DNA of 20,013 nt from CAZMCH01 sp964564735 (GCA_964564735.1 CAZMCH010000077.1:1-20013), one strand, 5' to 3'. Positions 1 through 8,371 are shown, numbered from the stretch's first letter. Numbers and translations: made by a program. Notes: generated from the sequence alone by a model not told the origin.

Positions 1-2
1 GA

Positions 3-206
3 GCAAGGATATATGAATCCGCCAAAAAAGCCATATCCATAATTAAAGACGCAAAGCCATTTGTGCCTATAAAGCCGATGGAAATAATGCTTGAGTTTAC
101 AAGGGCTGATTATTGCGATGGCACAGCGACACATGAAGGCGTAGAACGTCTTGATGCTAGAACTGTCAGAAAGGTAACAAGTAATTCATTAGAGTTATTT
201 CCATAA
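3..206 (+). CDS. M55-family D-aminopeptidase (DppA-like), C-terminal end only
   Basis: The window opens inside a gene. Frame 3 is open from the first bases to TAA at 204-206 and encodes 67 residues. The segment EIMLEFTRADYCDGTATHEG followed by VERLDARTVR matches the C-terminal part of DppA/M55 zinc D-aminopeptidases as I know the family, where a strand of the form E-x-x-F-x-x-A-D is followed by P/EGVERxDxRTV. Those enzymes hydrolyse D-amino-acid peptides. The metal-binding N-terminal region lies outside the window, so activity cannot be judged. The stop is 15 bases before the next start, which suggests co-transcription with the isomerase-like gene. The family call rests on a short tail and is moderately secure. 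Confidence 0.65.
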   Translation, partial: ARIYESAKKAISIIKDAKPFVPIKPMEIMLEFTRADYCDGTATHEGVERLDARTVRKVTSNSLELFP

Positions 207-221
207 AAGAAGGAGAATACT

Positions 222-1055
222 ATGAGACTAGCAACACATTTTGGAGTTATTGGAAATGACATCAAAAAAACGATAGATTACTGTCACGCATTTGACATAA
301 AATACATCTGTTCGGGATATTGGGCAGAAAACTTGCCCGCATTCAAAGATCAATTTGCCAAAGAAGGTATAACGCTTGCTATGATGGAAATGGGTTGGCT
401 TAGGGAAGATATGCTCTTTGATGATGCACCAAAGAAGGCAGAATTGCAGGGCTTTATTGACAAAGTAAAGCAGATCGGCGATGCAGGTATAGAAATGGGT
501 CATGTATTTTGTGCGCTCAAAACAGACCGCAATCTAGATGAAGAATGGAAAAGAATAACCAATTTCTTTCAAGAGTTAGGCAATCATGCCAAGCAGAGCA
601 ATGTCAAGATCGCTAACCACATGGGTTGGTCGCCAGAATATATTATCAGAGATCGGGTGACATTCAAGAAATTTTTGGACAATACAAATCGTTATATAGG
701 TATAAATATGTGTCTTGGATGTCTTCAGATCGTATCTCCCGAAGATATTGCACAGGAAATTGATGAGACAATGGAAATTATGGGTGAGCGCCTATTCCTT
801 GTCCATATACGAGACATCAAAGTTGAGGAAGGCAATAAATGGGTTGATGTAGCTATGGGGCAAGGCGAAATACGTCTTGACATCATTGTTGATAGATTAT
901 GCAACGCATATTGGAACCGTTCACCTATACGCCCAATAGTTCTTCCCGAACACATGCCAAAAGTGCCAAATGAACAGCATAACGAGATAAGCACAGCTTG
1001 GGCTTTGGGGTATGTAAGCGGAATGGTGAAACAATGGGGCTTAGGGAAAGGATGA
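222..1055 (+). CDS. Xylose-isomerase-like TIM-barrel / mannonate dehydratase-like protein
   Basis: A 277-residue cytoplasmic protein with no signal peptide. It has the look of the sugar phosphate isomerase/epimerase (AP endonuclease 2 type) TIM barrel. The opening ATHFGVIG strand, a HMGW motif (His133), LVHIRDIK (His195, Arg197, Asp198) and the C-terminal LPEHMPKVP (Glu243, His244) are laid out like the metal and substrate ligands of this fold. The HIRD...GQGE...RP..PEH order particularly recalls mannonate dehydratase (UxuA), but at 277 residues it is much shorter than UxuA. The exact substrate is unknown. The start is supported by AGAAGGAGA about 8 bases upstream. Its TGA stop is in frame with the following gene, only two codons before that gene's ATG. 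Family fold is confident; reaction is not. Confidence 0.75.
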   Translation: MRLATHFGVIGNDIKKTIDYCHAFDIKYICSGYWAENLPAFKDQFAKEGITLAMMEMGWLREDMLFDDAPKKAELQGFIDKVKQIGDAGIEMGHVFCALKTDRNLDEEWKRITNFFQELGNHAKQSNVKIANHMGWSPEYIIRDRVTFKKFLDNTNRYIGINMCLGCLQIVSPEDIAQEIDETMEIMGERLFLVHIRDIKVEEGNKWVDVAMGQGEIRLDIIVDRLCNAYWNRSPIRPIVLPEHMPKVPNEQHNEISTAWALGYVSGMVKQWGLGKG

Positions 1056-1061
1056 TGCTTA

Positions 1062-1796
1062 ATGAATAAAGACGAAAATATCGGTGATATTTATCACGCT
1101 GAAACGAAATATCATCGTGATTATAGAATGACAAGGACATGGACACCTCCTGAGATGGCAGAACCATATAAGATATACTCTAATGCAAAGAAAATACATC
1201 TTCCCAAAAGCGATCTTTCATCAGGAATATCAATATGGGATGTAATATTACAAAGGCGTTCAATACGTCAATATTCCTCTGAAAGTATATCTATTGATGA
1301 ATTATCAATAATATTGTGGGCAACGCAAGGCATAACATTAACATTAGGTCGTCATGGATTGCGAGCAGCGCCATCGGCAGGAGCATTATATCCAATAGAA
1401 ACTTATATTCAGATAAATCATGTTGAACAGCTAGAAGCTGGAATATATCATTATGGCATACTTAACCATGAACTTGAAATGATAAGAAAAGGCGATTTTG
1501 GTGCAGAGATGGCACATTCTGCATTAGGACAGTCTATGATGAGGAATTCTGCATTTAACTTAATATGGACAGGCATAATCGCTAGATCAAAATGGAAGTA
1601 TCTTGAAAGGGCTTATAGGTATATCTATATGGATGCTGGACATATCTGCCAAAATGCCTATCTTGCTTCTGAGGCACTTGGAATGGGCTGTTGTGGCATT
1701 GGTGCTTTCTTTGATGATGAGGTTGGCGAAATTATCGGAGTTGATGGCAAAGAGGAAATAGTCGTCTATATGTGTTCAATCGGGAAAAAGCAATAG
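1062..1796 (+). CDS. SagB/ThcOx-type nitroreductase-fold dehydrogenase
   Basis: 244 residues of the FMN-dependent nitroreductase superfamily, SagB-type branch. Visible motifs are RRSIRQY (residues 65-71, the FMN-phosphate-contacting start of the fold), RAAPSAGALYPIE (101-113), YMDAGHICQNAY (189-200) and GIGAF (212-216). SagB enzymes oxidise azolines in ribosomally made peptides. However, many stand-alone family members occur without a YcaO cyclodehydratase or precursor peptide, and none is visible here, so a RiPP role is not supported. The first 40 residues are a poorly conserved extension. The start lies 6 bases after the previous stop, with GGGAAAGGA inside the end of that gene as ribosome binding site, implying translational coupling. 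Confidence 0.85.
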   Translation: MNKDENIGDIYHAETKYHRDYRMTRTWTPPEMAEPYKIYSNAKKIHLPKSDLSSGISIWDVILQRRSIRQYSSESISIDELSIILWATQGITLTLGRHGLRAAPSAGALYPIETYIQINHVEQLEAGIYHYGILNHELEMIRKGDFGAEMAHSALGQSMMRNSAFNLIWTGIIARSKWKYLERAYRYIYMDAGHICQNAYLASEALGMGCCGIGAFFDDEVGEIIGVDGKEEIVVYMCSIGKKQ

Positions 1797-1808
1797 AGGC
1801 AAAGCATT

Positions 1809-3386
1809 ATGAATATCAAAATCATCTTTTTACTATTTTTGATTGTTTCTACATTATCAGGTTGCTTGGGAAGATCTCCTGAAACGTCAAATCAAGAAAC
1901 AGGTAATTTTAGTGCAACTGTAACAATAACTGATGATGTTCTCAACACTGTCTATCCGCTTATATTTGGCGATAATATAGAATGGGTAAAAAATGGGATG
2001 GGGCTTTGGATACCAAGCGAAAATAGATTAGATAAGGTTTTAGTTGAAGAACTTCGTAATGTTGGTATAACTCACTTGCGCTATCCCGGGGGGACTCTTT
2101 CGGATTACTTTGATTGGTATAAAGCAATTGGTAAGGAACGCCAACTTATTACAAATCCTTTTGAGAATATAAAGGAATATCCCCATTTTGGTCCAGAAGA
2201 ACTAAAATTACTTTGTGAAAAATTAGGTATCCCTGCCACAATAACCCTCAATGCTGGAACAGGAAAGCCCGAAGATGCAATAAAATGGGTGGAATATTTA
2301 AATGTAAATAAATACAATGTAACAGATTACACAGTAGGAAATGAAATTTACATGGCGAATCCCAAAGAACCTATCGCTAAAACTGTGCAACAATATATTG
2401 AATTTTATTCAAAATGCTATGAAGGAATAAGAAAAATATCGCCAAATGCCAAGATCGGCGCAATCGGTCTGCATGATAGCGGAGCAATGCCATTGAGCCA
2501 GAATCGTGATTGGATGCGTGATATTCTCAATAATATCGGTGATAAAATGGATTTTGTTGATGTTCATAATGGATATGCCCCGGTTATACGCCCTACATTT
2601 GCCAAGATGAAAAAACGCTATCCTGATGATGATTTTGCTCAATGCTTCATGGGCGCGTCTGTCTATGTTCAGGAAAATATCAATCTAACGAAAACAGACA
2701 TTGAACAATATGCTCCAAATGGTGGAAAAAATATCGATATTCATATTACAGAATATGGTCCTCTAGTCTATCCTATCGATAAAAAACATGCGGTAGAGGA
2801 TGTTTCTTGGAATAGGACACTTACAGGGGCTTTATATCTTGCTTGTTTTTTTAATGTTATTTTGAAAGAGCCGAAAATAACAAGTGCAAACCATCTTCCA
2901 TTATGCCAAGATGTATTCGCTGCATTGATAGGCATTACAGGCACTTATCCAAATCGTAAAAATTGGCGAAATATCGTTTATTATGTTTTTCAAGATTATG
3001 CAAAGATGGCAAATAGAGATGTTATGTCAGTAAAAGTTGATGCTCCGACATATTCAACACAATCAATGGGAATTGTGCCAAAGCTAGATAATGTGCCATA
3101 TATAGACGCAGGGGCTTATAAAACGAAAGATACATTGACAGTTTTTCTGATAAATAGAAGTGTAAAAAATAGCGCATCCGTCAATATAGATACGGGACTA
3201 GCTTCTTTTTCAGTTAAAAGAATATCAACACTTACTCATGATTCCTACAAAGCAGAGAACAATTCCAATAATCCCTATAATGTCATTCCCGAAAAAAAAG
3301 AATTTGAGCAGATAACACAAAAAGGCTTGTTTAATCTGTCTTTGCCGAAACATTCACTTACAATTATTGACTTTTCCATCATATAA
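1809..3386 (+). CDS. Lipoprotein GH51-like alpha-L-arabinofuranosidase (GH-A clan)
   Basis: 525 residues. The N-terminal signal ends in a lipobox LSGC with Cys19 as the lipidated residue, so the protein is probably exported and membrane anchored. The remainder looks like a clan GH-A retaining glycosidase of the GH51 arabinofuranosidase type. It has an early strand YPLIFGDNIEW, then RYPGGTLSDYFDWYKAIG (91-108), then VTDYTVGNEIYM with the presumed acid/base Glu179 of the GNE motif, and DIHITEYGPL with the presumed nucleophile Glu315. A C-terminal beta domain with FLINRS follows, as expected for GH51. It should release terminal arabinofuranose or related residues from plant- or algal-type glycans. 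It sits 12 bases after the SagB-like gene and 3 bases before EcfT, so it is probably in the same operon. Confidence 0.8.
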   Translation: MNIKIIFLLFLIVSTLSGCLGRSPETSNQETGNFSATVTITDDVLNTVYPLIFGDNIEWVKNGMGLWIPSENRLDKVLVEELRNVGITHLRYPGGTLSDYFDWYKAIGKERQLITNPFENIKEYPHFGPEELKLLCEKLGIPATITLNAGTGKPEDAIKWVEYLNVNKYNVTDYTVGNEIYMANPKEPIAKTVQQYIEFYSKCYEGIRKISPNAKIGAIGLHDSGAMPLSQNRDWMRDILNNIGDKMDFVDVHNGYAPVIRPTFAKMKKRYPDDDFAQCFMGASVYVQENINLTKTDIEQYAPNGGKNIDIHITEYGPLVYPIDKKHAVEDVSWNRTLTGALYLACFFNVILKEPKITSANHLPLCQDVFAALIGITGTYPNRKNWRNIVYYVFQDYAKMANRDVMSVKVDAPTYSTQSMGIVPKLDNVPYIDAGAYKTKDTLTVFLINRSVKNSASVNIDTGLASFSVKRISTLTHDSYKAENNSNNPYNVIPEKKEFEQITQKGLFNLSLPKHSLTIIDFSII

Positions 3387-3389
3387 ACA

Positions 3390-4193
3390 ATGATTAACGC
3401 ATCACTAGGAAAATATTATTATGGCAAATCATTGATTCATCGTCTTGATCCGAGAACAAAGATAATATCTCTCATATCAATTTTAATATCAATATCAATA
3501 GCTAATTCTGTTTATGGGTTCATTATCATATCTTTGTTTGTTATTTCAGAAATAATTATATCACACGTCCCCATCCGCCTAGTGTTTCAGTATATCCGCC
3601 CCATGATCTGGCTTTTTATATCAATATTTCTTTTTCATATATTCTTTACAGATTCAGATGATAGGATTATATTTTCATTTGGCTTAATCAAAGCAACATT
3701 TGAAGGCTTATATAATGGTCTTTTGATATGCTATCAGTTTTTACTTGCGGTGCTATGTGCATCTGTCTTAATATTAACAACGATGCCGATTCGTCTGGCT
3801 GATGGAATAGCAGAATTTTTAAATCCGCTCAGAAAGATAAGGATTCATGTTGAGCAAATACCTGTAATGATGATGATTACCTTAAGATTTATACCAATCT
3901 TGTTTTCAGAAGGCGAAAAACTGATCTCATTACAAAAACTCAGGGGGTTAAAATATAATGATAGCGGATTTCTCAAAAAAATGTTTTATATATCGTTATT
4001 AATTGTCCCTTTGATGCGCAATTCGTTTAGAATGGCTGATGAATTGGCGATGAGCATGGAATCACGTTGCTATGGTGGAAGTATCCGAAGCCATCTTTAC
4101 GAGTTATCATTTTGCAAAGCAGACTATATAGTAATATTTATATCAATCTTTATTATACCTTTAATTTTGATGATTGATTTCAATTTTCACTAG
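3390..4193 (+). CDS. ecfT: Energy-coupling factor transporter transmembrane protein EcfT
   Basis: 267 residues, largely hydrophobic with several membrane segments (about 26-60, 70-87, 112-135, 155-175, 198-210, 246-264). HRLDPRTK at 17-24 is a typical N-terminal EcfT signature. The two cytoplasmic coupling-helix motifs that dock on the ATPases appear as KLRG (183-186) and ESRCYGG (224-230), slightly diverged from the usual Ala-Arg-Gly form. EcfT couples EcfA/EcfA' ATP hydrolysis to substrate-binding S components for vitamin or metal-ion uptake. No ATPase or S component follows: the next gene is on the other strand. The substrate is therefore unknown and partner genes must be elsewhere. The start is 3 bases after the glycosidase stop. 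Confidence 0.88.
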   Translation: MINASLGKYYYGKSLIHRLDPRTKIISLISILISISIANSVYGFIIISLFVISEIIISHVPIRLVFQYIRPMIWLFISIFLFHIFFTDSDDRIIFSFGLIKATFEGLYNGLLICYQFLLAVLCASVLILTTMPIRLADGIAEFLNPLRKIRIHVEQIPVMMMITLRFIPILFSEGEKLISLQKLRGLKYNDSGFLKKMFYISLLIVPLMRNSFRMADELAMSMESRCYGGSIRSHLYELSFCKADYIVIFISIFIIPLILMIDFNFH

Positions 4194-4260
4194 AATTATA
4201 AGAAACGGTCTAATTTTTCTTTAAATTGAACTTACGTTAGATATTTGATGTGATTGCTCA

Positions 4261-4809
4261 TTAATTCCTTGTTCGTTTTTGTTTATTTTCCTCGTCTTCT
4301 TTTTTTTCTTCCGATGTTGGCTTTGAACTATCTAATGTGCTACTAGGTTCTCTTTTACGCTTATAATTTGATGACTCGGATTGTGGGTTTGAGTTTGATT
4401 GGGTGTTAATATTTTGGTTAGCTCTATTTTCAATAGCAATATTCTCTCGTCTTGGCGACATAGAAGACGAATCTGTGGAAGTATTTCTATCCCGTATATA
4501 TGGACGTCTTTCGTTTGTTGATATAGAATTACTAGATGATGATGCTTCTGTTTCTCTCTCTACTCTTTTTGGTGGTGTATAATTATAATAAGTTCCCATA
4601 GTCCATGGATCATAAGTAGAATCATAACCATATTTATATTCTGTCTGCTGTGAGTCTGGATAGTAATTATATGCTGGCTCTCCATAGTAACTTTGATTAT
4701 TTTCTATTGGAGGCAGATCATAATAAGCCGGTCTAATTCCTACGGAGCAGCCAGCAATTATAAAAACAAATGATAAAGCAAATATAAAAGCAAGTAATTT
4801 TTCTATCAT
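4261..4809 (-). CDS. Low-complexity Tyr/Ser-rich lipoprotein of unknown function
   Basis: The hydrophobic signal starting MIEKLLAFIFALSFVF ends in a lipobox IAGC, so this is a predicted lipoprotein. The frame is open from 4851, but starting at the Met at 4809 gives a normal-length signal, so that start is preferred; a Met at 4824 is also possible. The mature part has a Tyr-rich segment, with repeats such as SYYGEPAYNYYPDS and YKYGYD. A Ser/Asn-rich stretch and a highly charged Lys/Glu/Arg C-terminus follow. The composition suggests a disordered surface or periplasmic protein. I recognise no domain. Convergent with ecfT and divergent from the propeller lipoprotein. Confidence 0.7.
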   Translation of the reverse strand: MIEKLLAFIFALSFVFIIAGCSVGIRPAYYDLPPIENNQSYYGEPAYNYYPDSQQTEYKYGYDSTYDPWTMGTYYNYTPPKRVERETEASSSSNSISTNERRPYIRDRNTSTDSSSMSPRRENIAIENRANQNINTQSNSNPQSESSNYKRKREPSSTLDSSKPTSEEKKEDEENKQKRTRN

Positions 4810-4948
4810 ATTAATCACATCCATCTCTTCAATTTTTTTTATTTGCAACATTCATCAATTATATCATATCATATATAAATGCTAATGTCAAATTATTCCA
4901 ATCAGGTGGCTTTTTTTACCCACTAAATTAATACAGTCTCTAAATAAA

Positions 4949-4990
4949 ATGAATTTCTTGACGATCTATATTTGTTATGATAAAATTCAT
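4949..4990 (+). promoter_or_regulatory. Sigma70-type promoter inside an 8-bp inverted repeat
   Basis: TTGACG at 4958-4963 and TAAAAT at 4981-4986 are separated by exactly 17 bases, a good housekeeping promoter driving the propeller lipoprotein about 75 bases downstream. The promoter is bracketed by ATGAATTT (4949-4956) and its exact reverse complement (4983-4990), a possible operator. In DNA this AT-rich the repeat could be chance. The rest of the 210-base divergent gap shows nothing I recognise. Confidence 0.5.
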
Positions 4991-5061
4991 AGTAAGGGCA
5001 AATAAATCATTGATTATCTGTTATTTATGTCTAAAATTTTCTGTCTGTTGGAGGTGTTTTT

Positions 5062-6900
5062 ATGCATAATTGCCTTTTTATTACATTTTTTTGCCTTATT
5101 ATTGCAATGATTTTCATTGGTTGTGGTATCTCTAACAAGTCCTTAATGGAAGCGACTCCTATGGTTGTAGTTGATGGTGGTGCTGGTCTTTATAATGGAA
5201 ATGAGCTGATTGGTAATTTACCAGCAGGCACAGAAGTTACTATGTTAGAGAAGAAAGACAAATGGTGCTTGGTAGAAGTTAAGGTTGATAGTCATAATAT
5301 GAAGGTAAAAGGGCTTATGAAGCCAGAGTCTCTAGCCCTTTGTGCAGAAGATTCTAGTATTAATGTTGTTGCACCTGTTGTCAGTCCTGTCTATGAATCA
5401 AGACGTCAAGAAGTTTGGGCGAATTATTTTCAGAAAACAGGGATCAATGCTATTTCAATTTATGGAGAATATGTTTGGGTTGGAACAACAAACGGTCTAG
5501 CAAAATTTCCGGCTTCAGCTCCTGAAAGAGCAGTTACATATACGATAAATGACGGATTGCTGGATAATGATATCTTATCGCTTGATATTTGTGATGGCGA
5601 AGTATGGATCGGCACAGCAAAAGGTCTAAATAGATTTAATGGCACTAGCTTTGTAAAGTATACTTGTGAAGATGGATTACTGGAAGGCGCAATAATGGCA
5701 ATAGACGCTGGTGAAGATTATGTATGGCTAGGTCTTGATAGCGGAATAGCTCGATTTGATAAAACATTGGGATTCATAAAGAATTTTCCACATTCGGGGG
5801 GATGGAGTCCAGAATCAGGTAGTGGGAGTGTCTCGCTTGCAGATAAAGGTGGGATATATGCCGACTTTATTAAAGCTGAAGATGATTTTGTCTGGAATGC
5901 TGCTTTTAATCTTACCAGAACTTCCATTGATGGTAGAGATTTACAAGTGTATGGCTGTGGTGAAGGATTAATTCATTCAAGAGTCGTTGACTTCAAAAAT
6001 GATCCAGATAATATGTGGGTTATTACACTTGGTGGTATAACAAAGATCGATAGAAATGATAATTCAAAATATGAAAATTTCTATACAAGGGGTGGTTATA
6101 CAAACAATCCTGTTATAGCCTCTTGCTTTGATGATAAATATCTTTGGCTAGTTACTAATGATGGTTTAAGTAGATTTGATACAAAGAAAAACAAGACTAC
6201 AACATATTTTGCCTGCTGGGACCTTTTTGATGGTGGTTATGTATCTAAAATGAAAGCCGATGATAAATATCTCTGGATTGGAACTACCAATGGGCTTTGG
6301 AGAATGGATAAATACAATGCCTATAAGATTTCCGATAAAGATTTGCTAGATGATTTTGAAAGCAAGTCAAGAGTTGCATATAGAGGATGGCATCTCGGCA
6401 AAAATGGTGGTGGGAATGGTAGCGAGAATACATTTGTTGATTATACTATCGGTGCAAACAATACCAATGCTTCCTTATGCAATAAATACATTGCCCCTGA
6501 TTACAAAGCACATAGTATAGGGCATATAAGCGTTAGTCTTGCAGATATGGATTTGACAGAATATGATGGTATTTCATTCTATATTAAAGCTGAACCTGCT
6601 GTTATGGTTACGGCATCTTCTTACGAAAATAGCGAGACATGGATGATTGGAAGTTGGCATGTTCCAAGTAAATGGATGGAAGTTAAAGTTCCATTTTCTC
6701 AATTTAAGCCTCATGGTCAAGAATCTGGTAATAACATCCTTGAATTGTATGCACTAAAAAATCTTTCATTCTCCATCAAAAGAGATTATGCTTTCGGTGA
6801 AAGACCAAGACCAAAAGAAGGTGAAACTGGCAAATTCTGGATTGATGAGATCAGATTCTATAAAAATAGTCATTCTGACGTAGCAAATTTAGGTAAGTAA
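5062..6900 (+). CDS. Lipoprotein with SH3-like domain, beta-propeller (Reg_prop) repeats and C-terminal CIA30/CBM-like domain
   Basis: 612 residues. The signal ends at FIGC (Cys21), so it is a lipoprotein. Residues about 33-93 resemble a bacterial SH3 domain (LYNGNELIGNLPAGTEVTML...KWCLV). From 130 to 420 there are six recognisable blades of the two-component-regulator propeller type: VWVGTTNGLAKF (139-149), VWIGTAKGLNRF (181-192), VWLGLDSGIARF (221-232), MWVITLGGITKI (318-329), LWLVTNDGLSRF (361-372) and LWIGTTNGLWRM (404-415). Residues 430-602 form a jelly-roll-like module (DDFES...FYIKAEP...FWIDEIRFY) similar to CIA30 or carbohydrate-binding modules. No enzymatic motif, kinase domain or downstream membrane segment is present. 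A binding or structural surface role, perhaps glycan capture, is inferred. GGAGGTG at 5050-5056 is a strong ribosome binding site. Confidence 0.75.
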   Translation: MHNCLFITFFCLIIAMIFIGCGISNKSLMEATPMVVVDGGAGLYNGNELIGNLPAGTEVTMLEKKDKWCLVEVKVDSHNMKVKGLMKPESLALCAEDSSINVVAPVVSPVYESRRQEVWANYFQKTGINAISIYGEYVWVGTTNGLAKFPASAPERAVTYTINDGLLDNDILSLDICDGEVWIGTAKGLNRFNGTSFVKYTCEDGLLEGAIMAIDAGEDYVWLGLDSGIARFDKTLGFIKNFPHSGGWSPESGSGSVSLADKGGIYADFIKAEDDFVWNAAFNLTRTSIDGRDLQVYGCGEGLIHSRVVDFKNDPDNMWVITLGGITKIDRNDNSKYENFYTRGGYTNNPVIASCFDDKYLWLVTNDGLSRFDTKKNKTTTYFACWDLFDGGYVSKMKADDKYLWIGTTNGLWRMDKYNAYKISDKDLLDDFESKSRVAYRGWHLGKNGGGNGSENTFVDYTIGANNTNASLCNKYIAPDYKAHSIGHISVSLADMDLTEYDGISFYIKAEPAVMVTASSYENSETWMIGSWHVPSKWMEVKVPFSQFKPHGQESGNNILELYALKNLSFSIKRDYAFGERPRPKEGETGKFWIDEIRFYKNSHSDVANLGK

Positions 6901-6901
6901 T

Positions 6902-6930
6902 TTGACATATTGTAATAACTGCTTGCTAAT
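6902..6930 (+). promoter_or_regulatory. Possible sigma70 promoter before the radical SAM gene
   Basis: TTGACA at 6902-6907 is a perfect -35 hexamer; 17 bases later GCTAAT (6925-6930) matches the -10 consensus at four of six positions. It starts immediately after the previous stop. The weak -10 leaves this uncertain. Confidence 0.35.
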
Positions 6931-6958
6931 TTATATATTTTAGAAAAGGTGATATTCT

Positions 6959-8134
6959 CTGGATAAAATAAACAGAAGGCAATTCCTTCAAACACTATCA
7001 GTATGTGCATTGACTACTCTTTTCTCTCCGATAAAAACTCATGGTGCTACTGGAACGACTATATATCGCGGCAAAAAAGACCCATCAAGCAAGATTGAGA
7101 ATTTAGAGCGCATAGGCGAGGTGACGCTAACAGAAGCTAGATATTATCGCCCTACTGGAAAAAGTATCCAATGCACTCTTTGCCCCAAGTTTTGTGTTAT
7201 ACCTGAAGGCGAAGCTGGGTTCTGTCGTGTTAGGCTTAATAAAGGACGTAAGCTATATACACAAGTCTATGGACAACCATGTAGCGTTGCCTTCCATCCA
7301 ATGGAACAGGGACCTATATTTCACGCATTTCCGGGTGCAAGATGTCTTGCAATATCTACTGCTGGATGTAATCTTAGATGTAAATATTGCCAAAACTGGC
7401 AGATGAGCCAATTCAGCGCAGTAGAAACAAGCAACTATGACCTACCACCGGACAAAGTTATTGATGTAGCTCGTGAGAATAGATGCGAGGCTATAGTATT
7501 TGCTTATACTGAACCGATTGTTTATTATGAATATGCAATAGATACCGCAAAAATAGCTAAATCAAAGGGATTAAAGACAATCCTTGTTACTGCAGGATAT
7601 GCAGATACCCAGCCGTTAAAAGATTTCTGCAATTATATGGACGTAATAAGGATTGATCTAAAAAGCTTCAGCGAAGAATTCTATAAAAATGTAGTTGAAG
7701 GCACGCTACAACCAGTTTTGAATGCTATTAAAACTGTTCATAAACAAGGCACATGGCTTGAAATTGTCGATCCGATTGTTCCGGGGTTTAACGATGACCC
7801 CGATGAAATAAGAGATATGAGTAAATGGATTCTTGAAAATATTGGAGCTGATGTTCCTGTGCATTTTCTTCGTTTTTTCCCAGCATATAAGATGAGAAAT
7901 CATCCACCAACACCTGAAAAAGTCCTAAATCGATCAAGAAAAATAGCAATGGATGTCGGGCTTAAATATGTCTATCTTGGAAATCTACCCGGAAGCGATG
8001 GCGAAAATACTTTTTGTCCTAATTGCAAAAAAAGGATCATTGTAAGAACAGGCTATTTAGGTATAACTGAAAATAATATAATGAAAAATAAATGTAAATT
8101 CTGTGGATATGAAATAGCAGGATTATGGGCTTAA
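6959..8134 (+). CDS. Tat-exported AmmeMemoRadiSam-type radical SAM enzyme, apparent CTG start
   Basis: The catalytic body belongs to the pyruvate-formate-lyase-activase-like radical SAM proteins of the AmmeMemoRadiSam system. It has an N-terminal cysteine cluster (CTLCPKFC...GFC), the 4Fe-4S motif CNLRCKYC (Cys137, 141 and 144 of 391), then a TIM-barrel core and a C-terminal zinc-ribbon-like CPNC...CKFC. The standard-codon start would be TTG at 7010. However, the frame is open back to TGA at 6950-6952, and the extra codons read LDKINRRQFLQTLSVCALTT, a convincing twin-arginine signal (RRQFL plus hydrophobic core). AAAAGGTGA at 6944-6952 lies about 7 bases before CTG at 6959, so I place the start there. 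The Memo and AMMECR1 partners are not in the window. Function of the system is unknown. Family confident; start inferred. Confidence 0.82.
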   Translation: MDKINRRQFLQTLSVCALTTLFSPIKTHGATGTTIYRGKKDPSSKIENLERIGEVTLTEARYYRPTGKSIQCTLCPKFCVIPEGEAGFCRVRLNKGRKLYTQVYGQPCSVAFHPMEQGPIFHAFPGARCLAISTAGCNLRCKYCQNWQMSQFSAVETSNYDLPPDKVIDVARENRCEAIVFAYTEPIVYYEYAIDTAKIAKSKGLKTILVTAGYADTQPLKDFCNYMDVIRIDLKSFSEEFYKNVVEGTLQPVLNAIKTVHKQGTWLEIVDPIVPGFNDDPDEIRDMSKWILENIGADVPVHFLRFFPAYKMRNHPPTPEKVLNRSRKIAMDVGLKYVYLGNLPGSDGENTFCPNCKKRIIVRTGYLGITENNIMKNKCKFCGYEIAGLWA

Positions 8135-8371
8135 AAGGTCTTAATTGTGTCTGATACTCTCCTATTGTTGATTAATATTCGTCAAATTTATATCCCTTTC
8201 TTGTTGGTAAATATAACACTTTTTTATTTAAAATCCGAACTTTTCTTATATATATTCGTCTAAAATACTGAAATGCGTTAAATAAAATATACATGGCGCC
8301 ACTATAATAACAAACGCAATTATACATCTTTATAAATATTTAATAGATAAAACAAGTTAGGAGAAAAGAAA
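8135..8371. other. Intergenic region upstream of the sigma cassette
   Basis: 237 bases with no credible reading frame. The only recognisable element is the ECF-type promoter listed separately. The remainder is AT-rich, with a TA-alternating stretch around 8247-8255. Confidence 0.6.
8237..8263 (+). promoter_or_regulatory. SigmaE/ECF-type promoter of the envelope-stress cassette
   Basis: GAACTT at 8237-8242 and GTCTAA at 8258-8263 are separated by 15 bases. This reproduces the classical RpoE promoter pattern (GGAACTT, 15-16 bases, GTCTAA) except for the first G of the -35. It lies about 108 bases before the Spy-like gene and therefore upstream of the ECF sigma gene. Autoregulation by that sigma factor is the natural inference. 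Confidence 0.65.

Noticed and set aside
1062..1796. SagB-like gene as part of a RiPP (azole peptide) cluster
   Set aside because: No YcaO cyclodehydratase, precursor peptide or peptide transporter is visible nearby.
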